Source: Epilithonimonas hominis
GTDB taxonomy: Bacteria > Bacteroidota > Bacteroidia > Flavobacteriales > Weeksellaceae
Length of the DNA stretch: 64,000 nt
Assembly: GCF_003730015.1 (NCBI RefSeq)
Contig: NZ_RJTU01000061.1
Span: 1-64,000, forward strand
Direction: 5' to 3'
The translations under genes and the position numbers were made by a program. Position 1 is the stretch's first letter; each line of letters begins with the position of its first letter. The notes under the pieces were generated by a model. That model saw only the letters and a list, made by a program, of their open reading frames with translations, did no database searches and was not told the origin of the DNA. Shown here piece by piece: positions 46,101 through 55,646 of this stretch.

Positions 46101-46811
46101 TTATTCAAAAAGTTCAGCAGTATCAAGAACAGTTACCTGTCCGTTTTCGCATCGGATGGCTTCCCCGGGATAATTCTGAATCATATGGTAATCGTGGGTT
46201 GCCATTACTACGGCGCAATGGTTTTCTTCTGCCAGATTTTTTAGAAGAGTCATAATATCATTGGATGTTTCTGGATCAAGATTTCCTGTTGGTTCATCTG
46301 CAAGAATCAACTCTGGATGATTAAGAAGTGCTCTGGCAATCGCAGCACGTTGTTGCTCACCTCCGGAAAGCTGGTGAGGCATTTTATGCTTTTTAGTTTT
46401 CATACCAACGCTGGAAAGTACTTCATCTATTCTTGCTTCCATTTTGTGTTTGTCACTCCAGCCGGTGGCCTGAAGGACGAAGAGGAGATTTTTCTCGATA
46501 TTCCTGTCTGGTAACAACTGAAAATCCTGGAAAACGATTCCTAGTTTTCTTCTCAGATTAGGGACGTCAGACTGTTTCAATTTTTTCAAATCAAAGCCTG
46601 CAACTTGTCCGCTTCCGCCTTGTAGAGGAAGTTGTCCGTACAGTACTTTCAGAAGAGAACTTTTTCCAGACCCTGTTTTTCCAATCAGATAACAGAATTT
46701 TCCTTTTTTGATATGAAGATCCACGTCATTCAGAACTGTAAAGTTTTTCTGTACAATCTTAGCACTGCTCAAATCTATAATATCGATACCCGGGTCATTT
46801 CTGTGCGGCAT
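46101..46811 (-). CDS. ftsE: cell-division ABC ATPase FtsE-like
   Basis: 236 aa. Walker A GKTGSGKSSLLK, signature LSGGEQQRAAIARALL, Walker B LILADEPTGNLD, H-loop ATHDYH. FtsE pairs with FtsX to drive peptidoglycan hydrolases at division; ftsX is not next to it here. Promoter box TATTTTTG (minus) at 46840-46847. Confidence 0.85.
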   Translation of the reverse strand: MPHRNDPGIDIIDLSSAKIVQKNFTVLNDVDLHIKKGKFCYLIGKTGSGKSSLLKVLYGQLPLQGGSGQVAGFDLKKLKQSDVPNLRRKLGIVFQDFQLLPDRNIEKNLLFVLQATGWSDKHKMEARIDEVLSSVGMKTKKHKMPHQLSGGEQQRAAIARALLNHPELILADEPTGNLDPETSNDIMTLLKNLAEENHCAVVMATHDYHMIQNYPGEAIRCENGQVTVLDTAELFE

Positions 46812-46893
46812 AATTTGTAAATTGAAAGTTTGTAAGATTCAAAAATAGCAAAAACTTATTTTTCAGCTTTTACTTTTGGCAAATTTTAACAAC

Positions 46894-46927
46894 AAAAAAT
46901 GCTTGAAAAAAAATTCAAGCATTTTTT
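46894..46927 (-). terminator. terminator of rpmH
   Basis: Stem AAAAAATGCTTGAA / TTCAAGCATTTTTT (46894-46907 and 46914-46927), perfect 14-base arms. Confidence 0.85.
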
Positions 46928-46948
46928 GTATATGATAATTAAAGAAAA

Positions 46949-47107
46949 TTATCTCTTAGCGCGCGCTGCACTAACAGTTAAGCTCTTTCTGCCTTTCGCT
47001 CTTCTAGCTGCCAACACTCTTCTTCCGTTTGGTGTAGACATTCTTTCACGGAAACCGTGTTTGTTTCTTCTTTTTCTTTCAGATGGTTGGAATGTTCTTT
47101 TACTCAT
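46949..47107 (-). CDS. rpmH: 50S ribosomal protein L34
   Basis: 52 aa: [20 protein letters not shown] then [20 protein letters not shown] and a basic tail, the L34 sequence. Start ATG 47105-47107, stop TAA 46949-46951. It has its own consensus promoter and terminator. The dnaA/rnpA neighbourhood common elsewhere is absent. Confidence 0.96.
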   Translation of the reverse strand: MSKRTFQPSERKRRNKHGFRERMSTPNGRRVLAARRAKGRKSLTVSAARAKR

Positions 47108-47151
47108 CACTAATATATTTAGTTCGTAATTATCTTTTTATTTTCAGACTG

Positions 47152-47182
47152 CAAATATAGAGATTTTATTTTGAGTGGCAAA
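47152..47182 (-). promoter_or_regulatory. promoter of rpmH
   Basis: Minus strand TTTG (47179-47182), 19 bases, TATATTTG (47152-47159), a perfect consensus. Confidence 0.8.
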
Positions 47183-47358
47183 TATTTGAAAACTTTTTTA
47201 TGTTAATTTTTTAATTCCTATTGATTCTGATTCTTTACAACTGATTACGTGAAGCTAAACGTGTCTGTATTTCGCCCAGTTCAAAATTCAAAATGAATTT
47301 AACGTTATCAAAAAAACTTGGATTGGCTAGTTATATGAATTCCTTCAATAAATAATGA

Positions 47359-47366
47359 TAGATTTG
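47359..47366 (+). promoter_or_regulatory. -7 box of the DUF1648 gene
   Basis: TAGATTTG 21 bases before ATG 47387; a TTG at 47333-47335 is 23 bases upstream. Confidence 0.5.
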
Positions 47367-47386
47367 TAGTAAAGAACTAAACAATT

Positions 47387-47863
47387 ATGAAAACTATCTC
47401 TTTTGTACTGAAAGTTATTTCTTTTGTGGTTTTGATTTTGATCTGGATTTTTACAATTGTTAATTTTAAAAACCTGCCAGAAACCATTCCCATTCATTAT
47501 AATATTGCTGGAACGCCTGATGGTTTTGGTCCAAAAAGTACTATTTGGTTTGAAACGACTCTAACTACAGCTTTGTTTTTATTTCTAATGTATGTTTCGA
47601 AAAATCCTGATTTTCCTCTACTTAATATTCCTCAAAATATAAAAAAGAAGCCTATTCTCACGGAATTTATTGTAAGTATTCTGTTATTAATAATTATGCT
47701 GATATTTGCAGATGTTAATTATGAAAGTATTCAGAATGCTTTAGGAAAAACCAATGGATTAAGTTCAATAATGCATTATTTGTTAGGCTTGGTTTTTATA
47801 TTTGTTTGTGGACTTCTAATTTATTCTTATATAATTTCAAAACGTCAAAATTTACAAGGTTGA
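47387..47863 (+). CDS. DUF1648 membrane protein
   Basis: 158 aa with four membrane segments (about 7-26, 51-67, 92-110, 128-150). NFKNLPETIPIHYNIAGTPDGFG is the DUF1648 signature, found in SdpI-like immunity/membrane proteins. Function here unknown. Four bases before waaA, so cotranscribed. Confidence 0.78.
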   Translation: MKTISFVLKVISFVVLILIWIFTIVNFKNLPETIPIHYNIAGTPDGFGPKSTIWFETTLTTALFLFLMYVSKNPDFPLLNIPQNIKKKPILTEFIVSILLLIIMLIFADVNYESIQNALGKTNGLSSIMHYLLGLVFIFVCGLLIYSYIISKRQNLQG

Positions 47864-47867
47864 TTAA

Positions 47868-49133
47868 ATGAAATCTGTATACAATCTTTTCGTGCATGTA
47901 ATGATTTTCGGGATGAAAGTCTTTTCAGTATTCAATTCGAAAACAAAAAAAGGGATTCGTGGCAGAAAGCAGTCTGTTAGCATTGTCACAGAAAAACTTC
48001 AGGGACAAAAAGTGCTTTGGATGCACGCTGCCAGTCTTGGCGAATATGAACAAGGCTTGCCGGTCCTAGAAAAATTGAAAGAACAATTCCCCGAACATAA
48101 AACTTTGGTGACTTTTTTCTCGCCATCAGGTTATGAGAATGTGAAGAAAAGAAAACAGATTGCCGATGCGATTTGCTATTTGCCTTTTGACAGGAAAAAA
48201 GACGTGAAAGAATTTGTTTCCACTTTTGAAACTGAGATTTTCTTTACCGTGAAATATGATTACTGGTACAATCTTTTAGAAGAACTGAAAAATCGAGGGA
48301 CAAAAAATTATGTGATTTCGGCTTTGTTTTATGAGCATCAGGTTTTCTTTGAAAGTTATGGAAAGTGGTTTGTAAAACAGCTGAAACAGAACATTGATTG
48401 GTTCTTTCACCAGACTGTGAAGTCTAAGGCTTTGGCAAAAAAAATCGGACTAACTAATTCTACTGTTTCCGGCGATACAAGATTTGACAGAGTTAAACAA
48501 TTTCTCGACAGAGATAATCATTTAGAATTTATAGAAGAATTTAAAAACGGTCAGAAACTGATTGTGTTTGGAAGCAGCTGGCAGACGGAAGAAGATATTG
48601 CTCAGGTTGTTGCAAAAAAACTTCCTGAAATTAAAATCGTTATTGCACCTCACGACTTGCAGCGTGTTCCGCATCTGCAAACACTGTTCCCGAATGCTTG
48701 TCTATACAGCTCGCTCTCAAACTCTCAGACTCTCAAACTCTCAGACTCCCAAATTCTCATTATAGATTCAATTGGTAAACTTTCCAAATTGTATTCTTAT
48801 GCAGATCTGGCAGTTGTAGGTGGTGGATTTCATTCGGCGGGATTACACAATATTTTGGAAGCAGCAGTTTATGGCGTTCCTGTGATTTTTGGCAATCAAT
48901 ACAGAAAAAATCCGGAAGCAGATGCGCTGATTGATGCCAACGGCGGAAAATGTTTTGACGATTTTGTGGCAGCTTCGGTTTTCATCAGAGAAGTGATAAA
49001 AAAAGATGTTGAGAATGAAGGCGAGGAAAAGTCTTTTTTGAAACAGATGTCAGAAAATGCATACAATTTTGTGAATTCTCAGCCATATGCGACAGCGATA
49101 ATAGTGAAGAAAATCTTGGAATCAAATATTTAA
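47868..49133 (+). CDS. waaA: 3-deoxy-D-manno-octulosonic acid transferase
   Basis: 421 aa, GT30. WMHAASLGEYEQGLPVLEKL (catalytic Glu region), LVTFFSPSGYENVKKRK, FHQTVKSKALAKKIGL, and GGGFHSAGLHNILEAAVYGVPVIFG. Adds Kdo to lipid A precursor, inner membrane face. A 16-base tandem repeat at 48714-48759 encodes a Ser/Leu-rich loop just before LIIDSIGKL. That loop lies at a variable position between conserved blocks, so the enzyme is probably active. Confidence 0.93.
   Translation: MKSVYNLFVHVMIFGMKVFSVFNSKTKKGIRGRKQSVSIVTEKLQGQKVLWMHAASLGEYEQGLPVLEKLKEQFPEHKTLVTFFSPSGYENVKKRKQIADAICYLPFDRKKDVKEFVSTFETEIFFTVKYDYWYNLLEELKNRGTKNYVISALFYEHQVFFESYGKWFVKQLKQNIDWFFHQTVKSKALAKKIGLTNSTVSGDTRFDRVKQFLDRDNHLEFIEEFKNGQKLIVFGSSWQTEEDIAQVVAKKLPEIKIVIAPHDLQRVPHLQTLFPNACLYSSLSNSQTLKLSDSQILIIDSIGKLSKLYSYADLAVVGGGFHSAGLHNILEAAVYGVPVIFGNQYRKNPEADALIDANGGKCFDDFVAASVFIREVIKKDVENEGEEKSFLKQMSENAYNFVNSQPYATAIIVKKILESNI
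48714..48759 (+). repeat. 16-base tandem repeat inside waaA
   Basis: CTCTCAAACTCTCAGA twice (48714-48729, 48730-48745), plus a third degenerate copy to about 48759. The inner unit is eight bases (CTCTCAAA/CTCTCAGA). The period is not a multiple of three, so a copy-number change would shift the frame. Confidence 0.85.
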
Positions 49134-49209
49134 CTACAAAAGAAACAAAAGATAATTTCAATATTTCAATTGTTATTTATTAATAGATAATGTTTTTGGA
49201 TTTTGATAA

Positions 49210-49836
49210 TTACTTTAAGAATCCCTGGCTTCTTATATCTTTCACAATCAATTCAAAGTGATCTGGGATATTTTCGCATTTCAGCCAGTTGAAATCTAAA
49301 CCATTGTTGATGCAAAGTTTTTCAAGATATAGGTTTTCGTGTAACTGGAAATCAATATCAGTTAAGATTTTGTCAAACTCCAGCCAATAATCCTCGTCTA
49401 GTTTTTGAATTTGGATTAAGGCTTTGATAATTTTATTGATGAGGTAGATGTATAGCTTGTAAACGGCATCAAACCTCTGCCTCGATAACTTGTCGTTATG
49501 CTCCAAAATGGTATTTACAAGAAAGAGATTAAGATAAACATCCCCAAATTTATCCGTTGTGATTTTCACATGTTCCGTTATTTCTGCGCTCAGTTTTCTG
49601 ATCAAAACCAAAAAATATTTTTGATTGGCAACATATTTTGAAATCTCCGTAACTCTTTCGCTGATGATTTCTTCCATCGCATTTCGTTTATCATCAGTCG
49701 TTTCCGGATCGATGAGTTCGAAATACAGTTTTTTGGAAAGCAATTTATCTTTCTTCAATAATCGGAAAATCAGTCGGTCTTTCTCAATTGAAGAAAACTC
49801 GCTAAGAGCTTGCTTGAATTCTTTTGAATATTCCAT
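49210..49836 (-). CDS. hypothetical cytoplasmic protein
   Basis: 208 aa, no signal peptide or membrane segment; mainly charged helices (SEFSSIEKDRLIFRLLKKDK, RKLSAEITEHVKITTDKFG, DEDYWLEFDKILTDIDFQLH). No motif recognised. Its start overlaps the stop of the upstream glycosyltransferase gene by one base (TAATG), so the two are translationally linked. Confidence 0.7.
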   Translation of the reverse strand: MEYSKEFKQALSEFSSIEKDRLIFRLLKKDKLLSKKLYFELIDPETTDDKRNAMEEIISERVTEISKYVANQKYFLVLIRKLSAEITEHVKITTDKFGDVYLNLFLVNTILEHNDKLSRQRFDAVYKLYIYLINKIIKALIQIQKLDEDYWLEFDKILTDIDFQLHENLYLEKLCINNGLDFNWLKCENIPDHFELIVKDIRSQGFLK

Positions 49837-50591
49837 TAATTAAAGATTTTAGAATATTTGATAAAACCGTTGAAAGCCCAATTAGCTGTATAATACAGAG
49901 ATTTCAAAGTTGAGAATTTCATATAATCTTTGTACACCAAATATTGGTCCTTCATAATGTTTGATTTGTTTCGAGAAACGCTGTTGGGCAACATCCGGTA
50001 TTTTGATAAAGTCTTTTTCAAAGGTTTTCCTTCCGGGATCTTTTTCAAAAGTTCCAGCCACATTACGTGATCTTCTCGTTTTGTACCTTCGGGGAAATAG
50101 AATTTTCCAACTCTTTTGGAATCGTACATCGATGCTAAAAGTGATAATCTGCAGGTTTTCAAAAGATTGTTGAAATTTACAATTTTATCCGCTTCAAAAT
50201 CGCCAATTTCGGTAGGATTCAGGTTTTGATCACAACGAGAATAAGTGGAGTAGGCTAATTCTGCATTTTCTGATTTCATAAAATTGATCATTTCCTCAAG
50301 GAAATTCGGTTCCCAAAAATCATCGGCGTCCAGAAATGTTATGAATCTTCCTGTTGCGTTTTTCAAAGAAATATTCCTCGCGTGTCCGGCACCGCCATTT
50401 TTCTCTGCTTTGAAAACTTTGATTCGGGAATCGTTTTGTTTTTCTAGAATCACCACCGAATTGTCCGTTGAACAATCATCAGTAATCAACCATTCCCAAT
50501 CTTGAAAAGTTTGCTTCAAAACCGAATCAATCGTCTCCTGAAGATATTTTGAGGAATTGTAACTCGGCGTGATGATTGATATTTCGGGCAC
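49836..50591 (-). CDS. family 2 glycosyltransferase
   Basis: 251 aa. ISIITPSYNSSKYLQETIDSV, TDDCSTDNSV, FLDADDFWEPN: GT2 motifs complete. Short form, probably a single-sugar transferase for an envelope glycan. First gene of a two-gene unit with the hypothetical gene after it. Confidence 0.88.
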   Translation of the reverse strand: MPEISIITPSYNSSKYLQETIDSVLKQTFQDWEWLITDDCSTDNSVVILEKQNDSRIKVFKAEKNGGAGHARNISLKNATGRFITFLDADDFWEPNFLEEMINFMKSENAELAYSTYSRCDQNLNPTEIGDFEADKIVNFNNLLKTCRLSLLASMYDSKRVGKFYFPEGTKREDHVMWLELLKKIPEGKPLKKTLSKYRMLPNSVSRNKSNIMKDQYLVYKDYMKFSTLKSLYYTANWAFNGFIKYSKIFN

Positions 50592-50756
50592 TTGCGATTT
50601 TTTTACAAAGATAAATAAAGACGAGAAGATAAAAGAATAAAGAAAAAGGACTTCTGGTTTTAGGATATAGACTTAGCTCGATGTGACAATTTTCACACTT
50701 GTCAAAATAATTCAATGGCAAACATTGTGGTTTATGACAAAACTTGTTTCGATGCT

Positions 50757-50887
50757 AGAATCTGCACCCCGGCCTGAGTGGAGCTCTTTTTTGTTATTGC
50801 GAGTGCTGTAATTTTCTATTACCGATTGGATTCTTTCGCAATAACAAAAAAAGCGGGAACGGAGGACGGATAAAGGCGCCCAAATAA
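50757..50887 (-). repeat. dispersed repeat, copy D (reversed)
   Basis: Within the 407-base gene-free stretch 50592-50998. On the minus strand: GGCGCCTTTATCCGTCCTCC, GTTCCCGCT, central hairpin (50787-50802 with 50836-50851, perfect 16 bases, TTTTTTGTTATTGCGA type), then GAGCTCCACTCAGGCCGGGG. Otherwise the stretch holds only the leuS promoter. Confidence 0.85.
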
Positions 50888-50922
50888 TTATAAATGCTGA
50901 AATGTGATCCAAAAATTAAAAA

Positions 50923-50952
50923 TTGTCTATTTATTCCAAAATCTTAACTTTG
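50923..50952 (+). promoter_or_regulatory. promoter of leuS
   Basis: TTG (50923-50925), 19 bases, TAACTTTG (50945-50952), 46 bases before the ATG. Confidence 0.65.
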
Positions 50953-50998
50953 TGAATCTTAAAAAAAAATTATTCATTATTAATTCTTACTTTATAGA

Positions 50999-53809
50999 AT
51001 GTTTTACGACCATCAGCAGATAGAAAAAAAGTGGCAAAAATATTGGGAAGACAATCAAACCTACAAGACTTCCAACTCAACCGATAAACCGAAATTTTAC
51101 GTCCTCGATATGTTTCCGTATCCTTCCGGAGCCGGACTTCACGTGGGGCATCCGCTTGGTTATATTGCTTCTGATATCTATGCGCGATACAAAAGACATC
51201 AGGGTTTCAATGTTTTGCATCCGGTTGGTTACGATAGCTTCGGTCTTCCGGCAGAACAATATGCCATCCAGACTGGAACGCATCCAGCCATTACAACAGA
51301 ACAAAATATCACAAGATACGAGGAACAATTAAGAAAAATCGGTTTCTCTTTCGATTGGAGTAGGGAAGTTAGAACTTCGGATCCTTCTTATTATAAATGG
51401 ACACAATGGATTTTTATTCAGTTGTTTCATTCTTGGTATAATAAGAATACGGACAAGGCGGAATCCGTCGAAACCTTAATCAAACATTTTGAAGAAAAAG
51501 GAACTGAAGGTCTTAATGCCAATCAAAATGAAGAATTAAATTTCACTTCAGAAGAGTGGAAATCTTATTCTGATATTAAAAAAGAAGAAATCTTATTGAA
51601 TTATCGTTTGGCTTACAGAGCGGAAACAACTGTGAACTGGTGTCCTGCTTTGGGAACGGTTTTAGCAAATGATGAGATAAAAGACGGAAAATCCGAAAGA
51701 GGTGGTTATCCTGTTTTCCAAAAGAAAATGATGCAATGGAGTATGAGAATCTCTGCATATTCTGAAAGATTATTGCAAGGATTGAAAACTTTGGACTGGC
51801 CACAACCTTTGAAAGATTCTCAGGAATATTGGATTGGGAAATCTCAAGGTGCACAAGTTAGATTTGCTACTGAAAATGGAGAAACAATTGAAGTTTTCAC
51901 AACAAGACCTGACACTATTTTCGGAGCGACCTTTATGGTTTTGGCGCCGGAAAATCCTTTGGTTCAAAATCTGACAACTCAGGAACAGAAAACTGAAGTT
52001 GATAATTATATAGAAGAAACTTCCAAAAAGACTGAACGTGATAGAATGGCTGACGTGAAAAATGTGAGTGGTGCTTTCACGGGAAGTTATGCAATTAATC
52101 CTTTTAATGGGAACAAAATTCCGGTTTATATTTCTGATTATGTGTTGATGGGTTACGGTACTGGAGCTGTGATGGCTGTACCTGCACACGACGAGCGTGA
52201 CCATAGATTTGCGAAGAAATTTAATTTAGAAATTATTAAAGTTGTTGAATCTGATGTAGATGTTCAGGAAGAAGCTTATGATTCTAAGGATTCGGTTTGT
52301 GTGAATTCTGATTTCCTGAATGGTCTTAATTATAATGATGCGAAAGCAAAAATAATTGCTGAAATCGAAAACAGAGGAATCGGTCACGGCACTACGAATT
52401 ACAGACAGCGTGATGCGATTTTCTCTAGACAAAGATATTGGGGAGAACCGGTTCCTATATATTATAAGGAAGGTATGCCTTACACGTTGCCAAATTCTGC
52501 TTTGCCTTTGGAACTTCCTGAGGTTGAGAAATATTTGCCGACAGAAGACGGCGACCCACCATTAGGAAACGCAAAAACATTTGCCTGGGACGAAGCGAAT
52601 CAAAAAGTGGTTGATACGGATTTGATTGATGATAAAACCGTTTTCCCTTTAGAATTATCCACAATGCCAGGCTGGGCAGGAAGTTCTTGGTACTTCCTAA
52701 GATATATGGACCCGAATGATGATGAGGTTTTCTGTAAAAAAGAATTGTCAGATTATTGGGGACAAGTTGATTTGTACATCGGCGGAAGTGAGCACGCAAC
52801 TGGTCACTTATTGTATTCTCGTTTTTGGAATATGTTCTTGAAAGACAGAGGTTATATTGAGCAAAATGAGCCTTTCCAAAAATTGATTAATCAAGGAATG
52901 ATTTTGGGGATGAGTGCGTTTGTTTATAGAGTTGATGGAACCAATCAATATGTTTCTAAAAATTTAGTGAAAGATTACAAAACTCAAGCAATCCACGTTG
53001 ACGTATCTTTATTAAAAGGAACAACCGACGAATTAGATACCGAAGCTTTTAAATCTTGGAGGCCAGATTACGCAGATGCAGAATTTATTTTAGAAGACGG
53101 AAAATACATCACAGGTCGTGAAGTAGAAAAAATGTCTAAGTCAAAATACAATGTTGTAAACCCAGATGACATCTGTAATGAATACGGAGCAGATGGTTTA
53201 AGATTGTACGAAATGTTCCTTGGTCCATTAGAACAATCCAAGCCTTGGAACACGCAAGGTCTTAGCGGAGTTTATGGTTTCTTGAAAAAATTCTGGAATC
53301 TTTATTTTGATGGCGATAATTTCTCAGTTTCTGATGAAGAGCCAACGAAAGCAGAATTTAAAGTGTTGCATACATTAATAAAGAAGGTAGTTTACGACAT
53401 CGAAAACTTCTCTTTCAATACTTCTGTGTCGTCTTTTATGATTGCCGTGAACGAATTGCAGAAATTAAAATGTAACAAGCGCAATATTTTGCAACCCTTG
53501 GCTGTTATTATATCACCATATGCGCCACATATTTGCGAAGAGGTTTGGCAATTGTTGGGAAATAATGCTTCTATTGAATTTGAACAATTTCCAAGGCTAG
53601 ATGAAAGCTATCTGATTGAAGATGAGATAGATTACCCATTGAGTTTCAACGGAAAAATGAAAATGAAGCTGAAGTTGGCTGCTCATCTGACAAAGGATGA
53701 TGTGCAGACAATTGTGATGCAAAATGAAGATGTTAAAAGGATTTTAGGCGAAAATCAAGTTAAGAACTTCATCTTTGTCCCGAAGAAAATCATCAATATT
53801 GTTAGCTGA
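50999..53809 (+). CDS. leuS: leucine--tRNA ligase
   Basis: 936 aa class I synthetase, longer than the roughly 860 aa of E. coli LeuS. HIGH-type PYPSGAGLHVGHPLGY, editing domain (CP1) with TTRPDTIFGATFMVLAP and the GTGAVMAVPAHDERD motif, KMSKS in KMSKSKYNVVNPDDI, and a C-terminal anticodon part. An insertion of about 50 residues after SWYNKNTDKAESVE is part of the extra length. Residues of the active and editing sites look intact. Confidence 0.95.
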   Translation: MFYDHQQIEKKWQKYWEDNQTYKTSNSTDKPKFYVLDMFPYPSGAGLHVGHPLGYIASDIYARYKRHQGFNVLHPVGYDSFGLPAEQYAIQTGTHPAITTEQNITRYEEQLRKIGFSFDWSREVRTSDPSYYKWTQWIFIQLFHSWYNKNTDKAESVETLIKHFEEKGTEGLNANQNEELNFTSEEWKSYSDIKKEEILLNYRLAYRAETTVNWCPALGTVLANDEIKDGKSERGGYPVFQKKMMQWSMRISAYSERLLQGLKTLDWPQPLKDSQEYWIGKSQGAQVRFATENGETIEVFTTRPDTIFGATFMVLAPENPLVQNLTTQEQKTEVDNYIEETSKKTERDRMADVKNVSGAFTGSYAINPFNGNKIPVYISDYVLMGYGTGAVMAVPAHDERDHRFAKKFNLEIIKVVESDVDVQEEAYDSKDSVCVNSDFLNGLNYNDAKAKIIAEIENRGIGHGTTNYRQRDAIFSRQRYWGEPVPIYYKEGMPYTLPNSALPLELPEVEKYLPTEDGDPPLGNAKTFAWDEANQKVVDTDLIDDKTVFPLELSTMPGWAGSSWYFLRYMDPNDDEVFCKKELSDYWGQVDLYIGGSEHATGHLLYSRFWNMFLKDRGYIEQNEPFQKLINQGMILGMSAFVYRVDGTNQYVSKNLVKDYKTQAIHVDVSLLKGTTDELDTEAFKSWRPDYADAEFILEDGKYITGREVEKMSKSKYNVVNPDDICNEYGADGLRLYEMFLGPLEQSKPWNTQGLSGVYGFLKKFWNLYFDGDNFSVSDEEPTKAEFKVLHTLIKKVVYDIENFSFNTSVSSFMIAVNELQKLKCNKRNILQPLAVIISPYAPHICEEVWQLLGNNASIEFEQFPRLDESYLIEDEIDYPLSFNGKMKMKLKLAAHLTKDDVQTIVMQNEDVKRILGENQVKNFIFVPKKIINIVS

Positions 53810-54096
53810 TTGTAGATTTCCTTGGGATAGATTAAGAAAATTTATTGTAGTATATACCGAAAATTATTGAAATAAAAATCATAATTTTATCATATCAATT
53901 TTAAGTATATAATCTTAATAGTTCGAAAAGGAATAATAAATTCACAAAAACAAGGTTTTAAATTATTTAATAATGAAATTAATTGTTTTATTTGACTATA
54001 GAAAATTAGAACTTAAAGCAAAAATAATTTTGCATTTTTAAAATATTTGACTTTATTTTACACGATAAAATTTAACAATTATAATTTAGTTTTAAT

Positions 54097-54960
54097 ATGG
54101 AAATGAATGTTTCAAACACGGATGAGCAAGTAGTTGCTAGAAAAAAAGGAGGTCTTAATCCTGCGGTAATTATACCAATCTTATTTGCAATTGGTATTGC
54201 AATCTTTTTATTTGTTTTAGGTAATCCATCTAACTTTCAAGAGGATGCTCGTACAGCTGGCACAGCTTCAGTAGCATTTGCTGATATCAAAGGGACGGAA
54301 TTACACCCTCACGGATTAGGCGTTATTTATATGGGAGGAGTTCTTGTTCCTGTGTTGATTACTTTTATGATTATCGTTATTGTTTTCGCTATTGAAAGAG
54401 CTATTGTATTGAACAAAGCTTCTGGAACTGGAAATGTTGATAATTTTGTTGTAAAAATCAGAAGCTTGCTTAACAAAAACAAAATCGATGAGGCTTTGGA
54501 AGAATGCGATAAGCAACAAGGTTCTATCGGAAATGTTGTGAAAGAAGGTCTTACGACTTACAAAGCATTAGCTCACGATACAACTCTAGACAAAGAACAA
54601 AAAATGGCTGGTCTTAACAAAGCAATTGAAGAGGCTACAACTCTTGAGATGCCAATGTTAGAGAAAAATATGAACATTCTTTCTACATTAGGAACAGTTG
54701 CAACGTTGGTAGCACTATTGGGAACAGTATTAGGTATGATTCGTTCATTCCAAGCATTAGGAGAAGCAGGTGGAACACCAGATGCTGCTGCATTATCAAT
54801 CGGTATCTCTGAGGCCTTGATGAATACAGCTTTAGGTATTGGTACTTCTGCAATTGCAATTATTCTTTATAACTATTTCACATCAAAAATTGATGGTTTG
54901 ACTTACAAGATCGACGAGATTTCTATGAGCATCCAACAATCTTTTGCTGAGTTTCACTAA
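54097..54960 (+). CDS. exbB: ExbB/TolQ-family proton channel
   Basis: 287 aa. Three membrane segments: about 21-41, 79-102 and the pair around LGTVATLVALLGTVLGMIRSF (about 200-225) and GTSAIAIILYNYF. The MotA/TolQ/ExbB domain with GTVLGMIRSFQALGEAG is clear. Uses proton motive force to drive TonB. First of the exbB-exbD-exbD-tonB operon. Confidence 0.92.
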   Translation: MEMNVSNTDEQVVARKKGGLNPAVIIPILFAIGIAIFLFVLGNPSNFQEDARTAGTASVAFADIKGTELHPHGLGVIYMGGVLVPVLITFMIIVIVFAIERAIVLNKASGTGNVDNFVVKIRSLLNKNKIDEALEECDKQQGSIGNVVKEGLTTYKALAHDTTLDKEQKMAGLNKAIEEATTLEMPMLEKNMNILSTLGTVATLVALLGTVLGMIRSFQALGEAGGTPDAAALSIGISEALMNTALGIGTSAIAIILYNYFTSKIDGLTYKIDEISMSIQQSFAEFH

Positions 54961-55033
54961 GAAACTGAGTGTTTTCTTAAAATGTAGTTTTATTACATTT
55001 TAAATTTCATCAAATAGTTAAATAGACAAAATA

Positions 55034-55639
55034 ATGGCGAGAATTAAACCAAAAAGACATGGTGTAGCTCTAGATATGACAGCAATGTGTGACGTAACAT
55101 TCTTACTTCTTACATTCTTCATTATGACTACCCAGTTCAAAAAGCCCGATGTGGCACAGATAAAACCGCCTTCTTCTATATCAGAGAAGTTACTTCCTGA
55201 TGCTAGTCTTATGACTGTAAGTATTACTCCAGATGGTGTGTTTTATTTTCAGCCTGTAGATAACGGGTCAGAAAAAATACAACTTTTGGATAAAATGGGA
55301 GCAAAGTACAATATGACTTTTACAAACCCAGAAAAAGCTGCATTTGCAAAAGTAGAAGCGGTAAGCGTACCAATGGGACAATTGAAAAGTTTTTTGAATC
55401 TGCCTGCAGAACAACAAAAAACTTACAAATCAAAAGAAGGTATTCCTATGGATAGTACAAATAAGCAATTAATTGATTGGGTAGAGCAGAGTCTTGCTGT
55501 TAATCCTAACTACAAGTTAGCGATTAAAGGTGATGTGACTACAAAATATCCAAAAGTAAAAAGCTTGTTTGAAGGTTTAAGAGATATTGATTTTCTTAAA
55601 TTTTGGTTGATTACATCACAAGAGACAAATAAAAATTAA
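55034..55639 (+). CDS. exbD: ExbD/TolR-family protein (first copy)
   Basis: 201 aa. Cytoplasmic start KRHGVALDMTAMCDVTFLLLTFFIM with the membrane helix and its conserved Asp, then a periplasmic domain ending in LRDIDFLKFWLITSQ. Longer than typical ExbD (about 140). Pairs with ExbB. Confidence 0.9.
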   Translation: MARIKPKRHGVALDMTAMCDVTFLLLTFFIMTTQFKKPDVAQIKPPSSISEKLLPDASLMTVSITPDGVFYFQPVDNGSEKIQLLDKMGAKYNMTFTNPEKAAFAKVEAVSVPMGQLKSFLNLPAEQQKTYKSKEGIPMDSTNKQLIDWVEQSLAVNPNYKLAIKGDVTTKYPKVKSLFEGLRDIDFLKFWLITSQETNKN

Positions 55640-55646
55640 TCAGGAA

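Noticed and set aside
46899-47129. 76-codon plus-strand ORF
   Set aside because: It is antisense to rpmH, which is clearly ribosomal protein L34.
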